Of a stretch of 64,000 nucleotides of DNA, positions 16,880 through 25,441 are shown in pieces (within the stretch, counting starts at the first letter, position 1; every line of letters begins with the position of its first letter). Origin of the DNA: Njordibacter sp937773555. Lineage in GTDB: Bacteria > Pseudomonadota > Gammaproteobacteria > Pseudomonadales > Balneatricaceae. The stretch is taken from positions 1,302,001-1,366,000 of the forward strand of contig NZ_CP159830.1 of NCBI RefSeq assembly GCF_047730085.1, given 5' to 3'. The notes under the pieces are model-generated. The model was not told the origin of the DNA and searched no databases. It was given only the letters and a program-made list of their open reading frames with translations. Position numbers and translations under genes: made by a program.

Positions 16880-19405
16880 TTAAGCGCGCAATTTGAAATT
16901 TGTTGGGTCGAAGGGTGACTCTTCAACCACAGTCGCTTGGTACATCTCCCCCAAAATTTCTATTTCAAGTTCGGTGCCAATAATGGCAAGTTCTGGTTGC
17001 ACCATGCCAAGGGCAAGTGATTTGCCGACGCGCCAGCCATAACCGCCAGAAGTTGCACGGCCTACTAGTTCACCGTCCTTATAAATTGCTTCAGAACCAC
17101 GAGCGTCCGCATCAGTTACACCGTGGACCTCAATAGTGGCAAAGGCGTTTTTAGCGCCGCGCTTTTCCCACGCCATCAGTGCATCTTTACCAATAAAGTC
17201 GCCTTCTTTGTCTAAACGAATAAAACGGCCCAGGGCAGATTCCACTGCAGAATATTCAATCGACATTTCACGAGGGATTAAACGATAAGATTTTTCTAAA
17301 CGCATGCTGTCCATAGCGCGAATACCAAATGGCTTGATATCAAACTCGGCACCCGCTTTCATAACCTCATCAAAGATGTAGTTTTGCATTTCAATAGGGT
17401 GATGCAATTCCCAACCTAATTCGCCTACAAAGTTAACACGCAAAGCTTCGGCTGTAGCATAACCTACGTTAATCTTCTTGCCAGTGAGCCACTTGAAACT
17501 ATCATTAGATAGGTCAGTGTCTGTAATTTTTTGTAACACTTCGCGTGAACGTGGGCCAGCCAATACTAGAACGCCAGTATTGGTAGTGACACGTTGAACA
17601 TCTACGCTACCATCTTTCGGTTTAAGCTTAAATAGGTAATCGTGGTCGTGAGTTTCAAAGGCACCAGCAGATACAAGGTAGTAACTCTGGGGGCCCGTTT
17701 TGTACACCGTATATTCAGAGCGTACACCACCATTGAGCGTCAACATGTGCACCAGCGAGATACGGCCAATTGTTTTTGGCATTTTGTTAGCAAAAATGTA
17801 CTCCAACCATGCTTCTGCACCTGGACCTTTAACAATTGCTTTAGCAAAAGCAGACATGTCTAGTAAACCTACGTTTTCAGTGACATGCTTACATTCGTTT
17901 CCTACAAACTCATGGTAGTTAGAGCGACGGAATGAGTTTTTTTCTACAATAGGTCCACCATCAAGAGGCTCAGAGAAGTTTTGGTTCCACAATACCTGAT
18001 CGACATTGTCTGTTGCCAATTCTTCCGCAGTTAGTGCGTAGTCTTTGTTGGGCATAAACCAATTAGGACGTTCCCAACCATAAACACTACCAAATACCGC
18101 TCCTAGAGCTTTCATGCGGTCATAACATGGGGTGGTCTTGAGTGGGCGAGCGGCTTCACGTTCCTCGTCTGGGTAGTGTGTAGTGAATACATTAGCGTAA
18201 GCTTCTTGGTTTTTTTCCTTCAGATAACCCCGCGTCGCATAAGGGCCAAATCGACGAGGGTCTACACCCATCATGTCTACGGTAGGCTCACCATCGATCA
18301 TCCACTCAGCCAACTGCCATCCAGCGCCACCAGCAGCGGTGATGCCGAAGGAGTGACCTTCATTAAGCCAGAAGTTTTTAAGGCCAGGAGCTGGGCCTAC
18401 GATAGGGTTTCCGTCTGGTGTGTAGGCTATTGCACCATTATAAACTTCCTTAACACCCACTTCGGCAAAGGCAGGTACCCGATTCATACAGAATTCAATG
18501 TGGGGCATTAAACGATCTAACTCTTCGTTAAATAGCTCGTATTCACAGTCATCGGCGGGGCCGTCAACGTAAACACAAGGTGCGCCTTTTTCATAGGGGC
18601 CTAGGAGCAAACCGCCTGCTTCTTCTCGTAGATAGTAGCCGCCATCTGATTCTCGTAATACACCCATTTCTGGCAATCCTTGCTTCTTTCGCTCCAAAAT
18701 TTCTGGATGAGGCTCGGTAACAATGAATTGATGTTCTACTGGGATTACAGGAATGTCTAGGCCAACCATTTCACCTGTTTTGCGGGCAAAGCTGCCAGTA
18801 CAAGATACTACGTGGTCACAGGCAATATCACCCTTATCAGTCTTAACAATCCAAGTGTGATCTACTTGTTGCTCAATTGCAGTTACTGAGGTAAAGCGAT
18901 AAATTTCGGCACCCATATCTCTGGCACCTTTACACAGTGCTTGAGTGAGGTCAGCCGGCTGAATATAACCATCATCTGGATGCTGAATCGCACCGAGTAA
19001 ACCTTCTGTGTTGCACAGAGGCCAAACTTCCTTGACTTGCTCAGGTGTTAGAAACTTAGTCTGAACACCTACGGTTTTAGCAACTCCAGCGTAATACTTA
19101 TATTCGTCCATGCGGTATTCGCAGTTAGCTAAACGGATGTTAGACACCACAGAGAAGCCTACACTCATGCCAGTTTCTTTTTCAAGCTCATGGTAAAAGT
19201 CCACGGAGTACTGGTGCAACTTACCCACAGAATAGCTCATGTTAAAAAGAGGTAGCAAACCAGCTGCGTGCCATGTAGAGCCGGAGGTAAGTTCTTTACG
19301 TTCAACCAACACCACGTCGGTCCAGCCTTTTTTGGCTAAGTGGTACAAAGTGCCTGCGCCGACAACACCACCGCCGATAACGACGACTTTAGCAGAAGAT
19401 TTCAT
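16880..19405 (-). CDS. Dimethylglycine/sarcosine dehydrogenase-like FAD enzyme fused to a GcvT domain
   Basis: Enzymes of this build oxidise an N-methyl group of dimethylglycine or sarcosine, pass electrons to ETF and transfer the one-carbon unit to tetrahydrofolate. I start at ATG 19405 (841 residues); the longer frame to 19489 adds 28 residues unlike the family. Residues 7-22 are the FAD Rossmann motif (VVVIGGGVVGAGTLYHLA). SGSTWHAAGL has its histidine at residue 46, in the place where mammalian dimethylglycine and sarcosine dehydrogenases bind FAD covalently. A DAO domain spans about 1-370, a linker domain 370-430 and the GcvT aminomethyltransferase half 430-841, with the folate-site GELGWELHHP. 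etfBA follows on the same strand. The exact substrate is unproven. Confidence 0.88.
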   Translation of the reverse strand: MKSSAKVVVIGGGVVGAGTLYHLAKKGWTDVVLVERKELTSGSTWHAAGLLPLFNMSYSVGKLHQYSVDFYHELEKETGMSVGFSVVSNIRLANCEYRMDEYKYYAGVAKTVGVQTKFLTPEQVKEVWPLCNTEGLLGAIQHPDDGYIQPADLTQALCKGARDMGAEIYRFTSVTAIEQQVDHTWIVKTDKGDIACDHVVSCTGSFARKTGEMVGLDIPVIPVEHQFIVTEPHPEILERKKQGLPEMGVLRESDGGYYLREEAGGLLLGPYEKGAPCVYVDGPADDCEYELFNEELDRLMPHIEFCMNRVPAFAEVGVKEVYNGAIAYTPDGNPIVGPAPGLKNFWLNEGHSFGITAAGGAGWQLAEWMIDGEPTVDMMGVDPRRFGPYATRGYLKEKNQEAYANVFTTHYPDEEREAARPLKTTPCYDRMKALGAVFGSVYGWERPNWFMPNKDYALTAEELATDNVDQVLWNQNFSEPLDGGPIVEKNSFRRSNYHEFVGNECKHVTENVGLLDMSAFAKAIVKGPGAEAWLEYIFANKMPKTIGRISLVHMLTLNGGVRSEYTVYKTGPQSYYLVSAGAFETHDHDYLFKLKPKDGSVDVQRVTTNTGVLVLAGPRSREVLQKITDTDLSNDSFKWLTGKKINVGYATAEALRVNFVGELGWELHHPIEMQNYIFDEVMKAGAEFDIKPFGIRAMDSMRLEKSYRLIPREMSIEYSAVESALGRFIRLDKEGDFIGKDALMAWEKRGAKNAFATIEVHGVTDADARGSEAIYKDGELVGRATSGGYGWRVGKSLALGMVQPELAIIGTELEIEILGEMYQATVVEESPFDPTNFKLRA

Positions 19406-19567
19406 GTGTGTTTGCTCCCGAAGAAAGGGTAAGTAGCCCAATGAGCACGATTGCCATTGAGCAAAAAATAACGAGCAAATTTTACCCATGGGTACTGGAG
19501 CTAACTTGTCAAAAAGCGACTCACACTAACGAAACAAGAGACCTCTTGGGGCAATGGCTTTGGCTCG

Positions 19568-20041
19568 TTATAAAGAACAGCTTGCTTTACCACGCTTTAA
19601 CAAGTATTGCTGATGGTAATCTTCTGCTAGGTGATATTGGTTTGCAGCTTCAATAATAGTGATTACGGGCGCTTTAAATAAGCCCATGTTATTGAGTGTT
19701 TGGCGCATTTCAACGGCCTGCTGCTGTTGACTTTGGTCATGGTAAAACACAACTGAACGGTATTGTGTACCAAAATCTGGTCCTTGTTGGTTTGGCGTAG
19801 TTGGATTATGGTTTTGCCAGAACAGTTGTAACAACTGCGAGTATGTTATCACGCTGTCATTGAAGCAAATCTGTACCACTTCAGCGTGCCCTGTATCACC
19901 TTGGCATATATCATTATAAGTGACTCGTGGGGTATGTCCACCCATGTAACCCACAGTAGTAGATGTGACACCTTGTTGCTCGGCAAATAGGGCTTCTACA
20001 CCCCAAAAGCATCCTGCGCCAAATGTAGCTAATTGTTCCAT
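19568..20041 (-). CDS. msrA: Peptide-methionine (S)-S-oxide reductase MsrA
   Basis: MsrA repairs oxidised methionine (the S-sulfoxide) in proteins. The 157-residue protein begins MEQLATFGAGCFWGVEA, with the catalytic cysteine in GCFWG at residues 10-14. It continues with GYMGGHTPRVTYNDICQGDTGHAE, split over residues 32-55, and has NPTTPNQQGPDFGTQYRS, the standard substrate-binding region. A resolving cysteine may be C155 in the KASCSL tail. It is a single-gene unit on the minus strand, well separated from trpS by 277 bases. No msrB is seen. Confidence 0.96.
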   Translation of the reverse strand: MEQLATFGAGCFWGVEALFAEQQGVTSTTVGYMGGHTPRVTYNDICQGDTGHAEVVQICFNDSVITYSQLLQLFWQNHNPTTPNQQGPDFGTQYRSVVFYHDQSQQQQAVEMRQTLNNMGLFKAPVITIIEAANQYHLAEDYHQQYLLKRGKASCSL

Positions 20042-20128
20042 GAAATTGCCTCGGTAAATAGGATCAGTCTAGTACCTTAACGGGGCAATGAAATCGAAGC
20101 AAGGTAATTTAAAAGACATCACCTTAGG

Positions 20129-20158
20129 TTGACATATTTTTACTCTGGTTAGTTACAT
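20129..20158 (+). promoter_or_regulatory. Candidate distal promoter upstream of trpS
   Basis: A perfect TTGACA at 20129-20134 is followed after 18 bases by TTACAT, an imperfect -10. It would give a leader of about 150 bases for trpS. A second candidate lies closer to the gene. Confidence 0.3.
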
Positions 20159-20280
20159 AAAAATGTTCATGAGTCCCATTTTTGTATCAAAATTTGGTAA
20201 TAAAAGGGTTTGGTTAAGCGCAAAATAATCTAACTTTCCTTATCCATAGCTTAAGGCTAACGCAGGGGTATGGGGCTGTG

Positions 20281-20286
20281 TATAAT
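20281..20286 (+). promoter_or_regulatory. Candidate proximal -10 box of trpS
   Basis: TATAAT lies 32 bases upstream of the trpS ATG, which allows a short leader. The matching -35 (TAACGC at 17 bases) is poor, so this is only a candidate. Confidence 0.3.
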
Positions 20287-20318
20287 GCTAGTTCAATTTG
20301 TAATAGTAGACTCAACCA

Positions 20319-21641
20319 ATGCAAGCCAAACAACGTGTGCTCACAGGTATCACTACGACCGGAACACCCCATTTAGGTAATTACTTAGGTGCACTCAAGC
20401 CTGCGGTGGCTGCCAGTCAACAAGTGGACACAGATAGCTTTTATTTTCTCGCTGATTATCATGCGCTGATCAAATGCCAAGACCCTCAAACAGTTCATCG
20501 TTCTGGCCGAGAAATTGCTGCCATTTGGCTAGCATTAGGTTTAGATACCGATAAAGCCACATTTTATCGTCAATCTGACATCCCAGAAATACCTCAGCTT
20601 GCGTGGTTTTTAACGTGTATGACCGCCAAAGGTATGATGAACAGAGCCCACGCATATAAAGCTTCTGTAGACGAGAACCAACGTCAATCTAGTGCTGACT
20701 TAGATCAAGGTATTAGTATGGGTTTGTATAGTTATCCTATATTAATGGCAGCTGATATATTAATGTTTAATGCCCACCATATCCCGGTTGGCAAAGACCA
20801 AATTCAACATATTGAGATGTGCCGAGACATTGCTATGCGTTTTAATCATACTTATGGAGAACACTTTGTGTTGCCTGAAGCTATGGTGGATGAAGGTGAG
20901 GCAAAAGTTTTGTCAGGCCTTGATGGCCGGAAAATGAGTAAAAGCTATGGCAATATTATTCCTTTATTTGCGCCCGCTGATGAACTAAAGAAACTGATCT
21001 TTCAAATAACAACAAATAGCTTGCAACCCGGTGAAGTGAAGGACCCAGATACCTGCACTTTGTTTGAAATTTATAGTGCCTTTGCTAGCCAGGAAGAAAC
21101 CCTGATGATACGTAAAGCTTATGCCAACGGCATAGGTTGGGGAGACATGAAGGGGCAATTGTTTGAGTATCTTAATGATTACCTAAGCCCAGCTCGCAAG
21201 CGGTATGACGAAATTATTACAGACCCGGCCTACATCGAATCTGAACTACAAAAAGGCGCGGCTAAAGCGCGCGCTCAAAGCGAACCGTTTATGCAGCGTT
21301 TGCGCTCAGCTGTGGGAATTATGTCTTTGGTCGGTGACCTAGGTGCAAAGCAGGCGTCGACTAAAGCGAAAAAAGAACTTACTCAAGAAGAGCAAGCCAA
21401 GGTAAATGCTGGTAAAGCTAAAGCCATGGAAATTGCAAAACAAAGGGCGGATCAAGAGGCCCGGCAGTTGGCCTTAAAGGTAGATGATTTGATCAATGCC
21501 ATCAACATTAGCAATGACCCTAAGGCAGCAGGTGAAGAGTTACTTGCAGGCTTACAAACGCAAATTGATGGTGCAAAAAAGAAAGCCAAAAAAACACTGC
21601 AGCAAACCCGTGAATTACTTGAGCAACGGTTAACGAGTTAG
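20319..21641 (+). CDS. trpS: Tryptophanyl-tRNA synthetase (long form)
   Basis: Class I synthetase that charges tRNA-Trp. The nucleotide-binding signature is TPHLGNYLG near residues 17-25 (HIGH equivalent), and the second signature is RKMSKSYGN near residues 205-213. At 440 residues it is about 100 longer than the Escherichia enzyme. The extra part, from about residue 345, is a Lys/Ala/Glu-rich helical segment probably forming a coiled coil; similarly long TrpS proteins occur in Pseudomonas. The gene is followed by a response regulator only 20 bases later, so the two may share a transcript. Confidence 0.95.
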   Translation: MQAKQRVLTGITTTGTPHLGNYLGALKPAVAASQQVDTDSFYFLADYHALIKCQDPQTVHRSGREIAAIWLALGLDTDKATFYRQSDIPEIPQLAWFLTCMTAKGMMNRAHAYKASVDENQRQSSADLDQGISMGLYSYPILMAADILMFNAHHIPVGKDQIQHIEMCRDIAMRFNHTYGEHFVLPEAMVDEGEAKVLSGLDGRKMSKSYGNIIPLFAPADELKKLIFQITTNSLQPGEVKDPDTCTLFEIYSAFASQEETLMIRKAYANGIGWGDMKGQLFEYLNDYLSPARKRYDEIITDPAYIESELQKGAAKARAQSEPFMQRLRSAVGIMSLVGDLGAKQASTKAKKELTQEEQAKVNAGKAKAMEIAKQRADQEARQLALKVDDLINAINISNDPKAAGEELLAGLQTQIDGAKKKAKKTLQQTRELLEQRLTS

Positions 21642-21660
21642 CCAAGTTAAGGAGTCGCCT

Positions 21661-22365
21661 TTGGCCAAGCACATTATAATTGTAGAAGATGACCGAGACC
21701 AGCGAGATAACTATCAATTTGCGCTGGAGCAACGTGGTTATCGAGTAACGGCATACGCTGGCAAAGAGCAGGCAGAGGCGGGGTTAAAGCAACAACGTCC
21801 AGATTTAGTAATACTTGACATTATTATGGATGACAACATTGATGCTGGGTTTCAGTTGTGTGCTGCCTTACTAAAAATTCATCCAGACCTTCCGGTGTTA
21901 TTTCTCACCGAAAGAGTGGGTGAAATTGACCGAATTTTAGGCTTGAGAATGGGCGCATGGGATTATCAACCCAAACCGGTATCGTTAGACTTTTTAGCAG
22001 AAAAAGTAGCAACACTTATACGCTTAAGTGATATCAGAGTGGTGACGGCAGAAGCGGATGATCAAAGTGTTCGCGAAATAGGTCATCTCCAGCTCCTTGA
22101 AGAAAGTCGCCAGGCTAAATGGCGAGACCAAGAAATAGAAGGCCTAACGTTGACAGAGTTCCGTATGATCGAAGCACTAACGCGCAGACCAGGCCATATT
22201 CTAACCTATGACATATTGGCTCAAGCCACCCATCAACACTACGTGTCTAACAACACCATCAGTACCCACATTCGTAATATAAAACGTAAGGTAAAAGCCA
22301 TAGATGCTCAATTTGATGCCATAAAATCAGAGTATGGTATGGGTTATCGCTGGTCTGAACGTTAA
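21661..22365 (+). CDS. OmpR-family response regulator, PdsR-like (sortase-system type)
   Basis: The 234-residue regulator starts at TTG 21661, with AAGGAG six bases upstream. The receiver domain shows the acidic pair D10/D11, the phospho-acceptor D53 in VILDIIMDD, T83 and K105. The C-terminal winged helix (about 130-234) ends with YGMGYRWSE, like OmpR/PhoB outputs. Sequence and pairing with a 710-residue kinase resemble the response regulator described for the dedicated sortase system of marine proteobacteria, but I could not check this against the family model. Its stop overlaps the kinase start by one base. No sortase or sortase substrate gene is in this window. Confidence 0.85.
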   Translation: MAKHIIIVEDDRDQRDNYQFALEQRGYRVTAYAGKEQAEAGLKQQRPDLVILDIIMDDNIDAGFQLCAALLKIHPDLPVLFLTERVGEIDRILGLRMGAWDYQPKPVSLDFLAEKVATLIRLSDIRVVTAEADDQSVREIGHLQLLEESRQAKWRDQEIEGLTLTEFRMIEALTRRPGHILTYDILAQATHQHYVSNNTISTHIRNIKRKVKAIDAQFDAIKSEYGMGYRWSER

Positions 22366-24497
22366 TGGCTTTTAGCATAAGGCGCCCACGGTTTCGGTTT
22401 AATACCCAAGTACTAGTTTTTGCTTTGGTGTTGATAAGTATTCCATGGTTATCCTACCGTTTTGTAGCAGAATCTCGCGTGTTCATGATTGAAGGCCAAA
22501 CCCAGGCTCAAGAACAGTTGGCCCGAGGCATTGTGACTTTATTCCAAGGGCGAGATGATCTGTTAGCTGAATTGCCCTATTTGGATAGTCAGCAGGTGGT
22601 CTTTAGTCATCCCTTGATAGGTCAGGCTAAGGTTGATGGATACACCAGCGAATGGTTAGATTACCAATTATTCGCTAATCATTTTGGTGCTGGTGAAGAC
22701 AGTGAAGATGGCTATAGTTTATTGCTGGGTGAAAAAGATGATCGCATTTTTGGCCTTGTACGTATCCAAGACGATAAAACTGTTTTAAGAATTAAAGGCA
22801 CCCCTAAATTAGACTTGAGTGATCATCTAAGGCTAACTTTACCTGACCGGAATGGTAACGAAAGACGGCTAGTTATGGTAGCCACAAAGGCTGGTGTAAT
22901 GGAAGTCTGGTACGTTAAAGAAGACTGGGCCACACCGCAGTATTATAGTCCCTCATCATCGTTCATCATTCAAGCAGTTATGCGCCCATTGATTGACGGG
23001 TATTTGGTTGAATTTGCGTTACCAAAATATTTTTTGAACCAGCGTCAAGAATTTGGCCTAGCAGTCGCTGATGTAGATAGTGAAGATGGCACAATGCGTC
23101 ATTTGAAAACCTTAGTAGGGTCTGATACGACCATAGAGAGCCACTTTAATTTATTGGCCATGCGAGCCCCTGAAGCTAACAAAATATTGTCAAGTTTAAG
23201 CCGTTCTGATTCTCAAATTGTGATCTACGATAACCATTTACAAGTGCGGGCTAGTGTGGGGCAAGTGAGCCCCCCTAAGTCTGAAAAGATGAACCCCCGA
23301 GACGTTTTTGAGCGGGTTCAAAGTTGGCTTAATCGAGGATTAGATTGGTTTATCGCTATTCCTGCCTATCTAAACCCAGTTCAAGCGGCGAGTCAGGAGC
23401 GTGATTTACTAAACCGAGCTTTAAGTAAAAAATTTGCTAGTGGGCGGTGGCATAAGGGGCCAACAGAACAGGTGTTTGCTGTTGCTGCGCCTATTGTTGA
23501 CCAAGAAGGGGAGCTGCTGGGTGTGGTGCTTATCAAGCAGTCCACGGCACAAATATTAAGCTTGCAGAGGCAGGCAATGGAAAACATTGCCTTACTTAGC
23601 TTATCGACCATGCTAGTTATTTTGTTGGTTTTGTTGCTATTCTCATGGCGCCAAGCTATGCGTATTAGGCGTTTAGGTAAAGAAGCACAGCAGATGGTTG
23701 ATCCAGATGGCAGGTTGAAGACAAATCAGCTTTACAATGAAATACGTGCAGGTGATGAAATTGGGGATTTGGCACGGAGTTTTTCTGGAGTAGTGACTCG
23801 GCTACACGAGCATCAAGAATTTATGAGCACCATGCCGCGTACGCTGCGCCACGAGGTTAATAACCCTCTCAACGCAACGATGACGTCGTTAGAAAACCTG
23901 CAAATGCATGGGGTGGATGAAGGTCAGCAGCGTTATATAGACAGTGCCCAAAGAGGGTTAGTTAAAATTAGTGCAATTGTTGAAAAGCTGGCCGACGCAG
24001 CTAACCTAGAAGCAGCCTTGCATGAAGACGAACTTGAACAATTGAATTTGTTACATTTGGTTCAAACTTATGTGCACCATCAAAACCCAGGTACTTTAGG
24101 CGGTGCAGCAGATGTGGTGTTCGAAGCAGATCGAAAATTGATTTATGTTGCCGGTGTTGATTATCGTATTGAGCAACTATTGGATAAATTACTTGATAAC
24201 GCAAGAGATTTTCGCACTGGAGGTAGTTTGATTACAGTGCGCTTGTATCAACAAGAATATGACTGCTACCTAGAAGTAGAGAATAATGGCGCAAATATTC
24301 CACAAGAACTTATTTCTGGCATGTTTAACTCAATGGTTTCAGCTCGCACTGCTGGCGCTGGCCACGCCCACTTTGGCCTTGGCTTATTTGTTGTACGATT
24401 AATTAGCCAGTTTCATGGTGGAACGGTGTCGGCTCACAATTTGAGCCAACCTGAAGGGGTGATGTTTAGGGTTCAACTACCTGTATTGCTGGTATAA
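22365..24497 (+). CDS. Sensor histidine kinase, PdsS-like (sortase-system type)
   Basis: The 710-residue kinase has a membrane helix at about 14-34, then a large periplasmic region up to about 405. That region contains a sugar-binding-like segment (DGYTSEWLDYQL to EFALPKY). A second helix lies at about 406-427, then a HAMP-like linker. The phosphorylation site H496 is in LRHEVNNPL, and the ATPase domain carries the N-box LLDNARDF and a G-box HFGLGLFVV. Length and the unusual periplasmic domain match the dedicated marine sortase-system kinase as I remember it. The start overlaps the regulator stop (TAATG). The absence of the sortase and LPXTG-like target nearby is notable. The signal sensed is unknown. 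Confidence 0.85.
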   Translation: MAFSIRRPRFRFNTQVLVFALVLISIPWLSYRFVAESRVFMIEGQTQAQEQLARGIVTLFQGRDDLLAELPYLDSQQVVFSHPLIGQAKVDGYTSEWLDYQLFANHFGAGEDSEDGYSLLLGEKDDRIFGLVRIQDDKTVLRIKGTPKLDLSDHLRLTLPDRNGNERRLVMVATKAGVMEVWYVKEDWATPQYYSPSSSFIIQAVMRPLIDGYLVEFALPKYFLNQRQEFGLAVADVDSEDGTMRHLKTLVGSDTTIESHFNLLAMRAPEANKILSSLSRSDSQIVIYDNHLQVRASVGQVSPPKSEKMNPRDVFERVQSWLNRGLDWFIAIPAYLNPVQAASQERDLLNRALSKKFASGRWHKGPTEQVFAVAAPIVDQEGELLGVVLIKQSTAQILSLQRQAMENIALLSLSTMLVILLVLLLFSWRQAMRIRRLGKEAQQMVDPDGRLKTNQLYNEIRAGDEIGDLARSFSGVVTRLHEHQEFMSTMPRTLRHEVNNPLNATMTSLENLQMHGVDEGQQRYIDSAQRGLVKISAIVEKLADAANLEAALHEDELEQLNLLHLVQTYVHHQNPGTLGGAADVVFEADRKLIYVAGVDYRIEQLLDKLLDNARDFRTGGSLITVRLYQQEYDCYLEVENNGANIPQELISGMFNSMVSARTAGAGHAHFGLGLFVVRLISQFHGGTVSAHNLSQPEGVMFRVQLPVLLV

Positions 24498-24501
24498 ATC
24501 A

Positions 24502-24792
24502 ATGGCTAAAAACACACGAGTTTCTATGTTCTCTAAGGGGTTGATTGGTTTAGTTAAAGCTTATCAATACGTATTAAGCCCTTTGTTGGGCAGTAATTGT
24601 CGTTACTATCCAACGTGCTCTAGCTACACTATTGAGGCTATTAAACTGCACGGGGCAGGCAAGGGTTTTGCCTTAGGAGCTTGGCGCATCGTGCGTTGTA
24701 ATCCTCTCAGTAAAGGCGGCTATGAGCCCGTTCCTGGCAGCTGTGAACATGCGCAATGGACTGCTAAGAATGATAAGACAGGCGATCAATAA
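24502..24792 (+). CDS. yidD: Membrane protein insertion efficiency factor YidD
   Basis: This 96-residue protein is of the YidD family, which assists YidC-dependent membrane protein insertion at the inner membrane. It has an N-terminal amphipathic helix, then YQYVLSPLLGSNCRYYPTCS with the conserved cysteines, ALGAWRIVRCNPLSKGG and a polar tail. yidD usually sits in the rpmH-rnpA-yidD-yidC cluster. Here it lies four bases after the kinase gene, away from that cluster, so its usual neighbours must be elsewhere. Confidence 0.93.
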   Translation: MAKNTRVSMFSKGLIGLVKAYQYVLSPLLGSNCRYYPTCSSYTIEAIKLHGAGKGFALGAWRIVRCNPLSKGGYEPVPGSCEHAQWTAKNDKTGDQ

Positions 24793-24798
24793 AAAAGG

Positions 24799-25437
24799 TT
24801 AATCTAAGCCTGCAAAAGGGAACTCGTCGTCTTCAGCCTGCCAGCCACCTAATTGCTTCCACCGATTAACAATAGTGCAGAATAATTCAGCTGTTTTTTC
24901 GGCATCATAACACGCGCTATGGGCGTCTTGATTGCTAAAGCGAATGTCAGCTGCAGCGCATGCTTTAGCCAATACTGTTTGGCCGTAGGCTAAGCCTGCT
25001 AAAGTCGCTGTATCAAAACAAGAAAATGGATGAAAAGGATTGCGCTTTTGTTGGCAGCGATGAACGGCTGCATTAATAAAATTCAAATCAAAGGCTGCGT
25101 TATGTCCCACTAGAATAGCGCGTTTACATCCGCTGGCCTTCAATGCTTTGCGTATTGGTTTAAACAACTGATCTAATGCCTCACGCTCACTTATTGCTTC
25201 ACGAGCTGGGTCAGATGGGTCTATGCCAGTAAATTCTAGAGCTGCAGCCTCTAGGTTTGCACCTTCAAAAGGCTCAATGTGGCAGTCTATAGTTTCTTTT
25301 GCATAGAGTATGCCATCTTCATCCATACCAATGATTACCGCGGCAGCTTCAAGAAGGGCGTCCGTTTGGCTATTGAAACCGGCTGTTTCTACATCAACAA
25401 TAATGGGCAAATAGCCCCGGAAACGATCTTTAATCAC
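24799..25437 (-). CDS. rnt: Ribonuclease T
   Basis: RNase T is a DEDD-family 3'-5' exonuclease that trims tRNA and other stable RNA ends. I choose GTG 25437, nine bases after GGAGG, giving 212 residues beginning MIKDRFRGYLP; a GTG at 25479 would overlap pyrC and add 14 residues. Catalytic residues are the DxE of VDVETAGFNSQTDALLE, the aspartate in LVGHNAAFDLNF, and the HxxxxD of DAHSACYDAEKTAELF. It follows pyrC by four bases on the minus strand, so the two are co-transcribed, as in other gammaproteobacteria. Confidence 0.95.
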   Translation of the reverse strand: MIKDRFRGYLPIIVDVETAGFNSQTDALLEAAAVIIGMDEDGILYAKETIDCHIEPFEGANLEAAALEFTGIDPSDPAREAISEREALDQLFKPIRKALKASGCKRAILVGHNAAFDLNFINAAVHRCQQKRNPFHPFSCFDTATLAGLAYGQTVLAKACAAADIRFSNQDAHSACYDAEKTAELFCTIVNRWKQLGGWQAEDDEFPFAGLD

Positions 25438-25441
25438 GCTC

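Noticed and set aside
20319..21641. TrpS being a frameshifted or fused gene because it is 100 residues too long
   Set aside because: Both signature motifs are intact, the frame is continuous, and long TrpS proteins with helical tails occur in Pseudomonas relatives.
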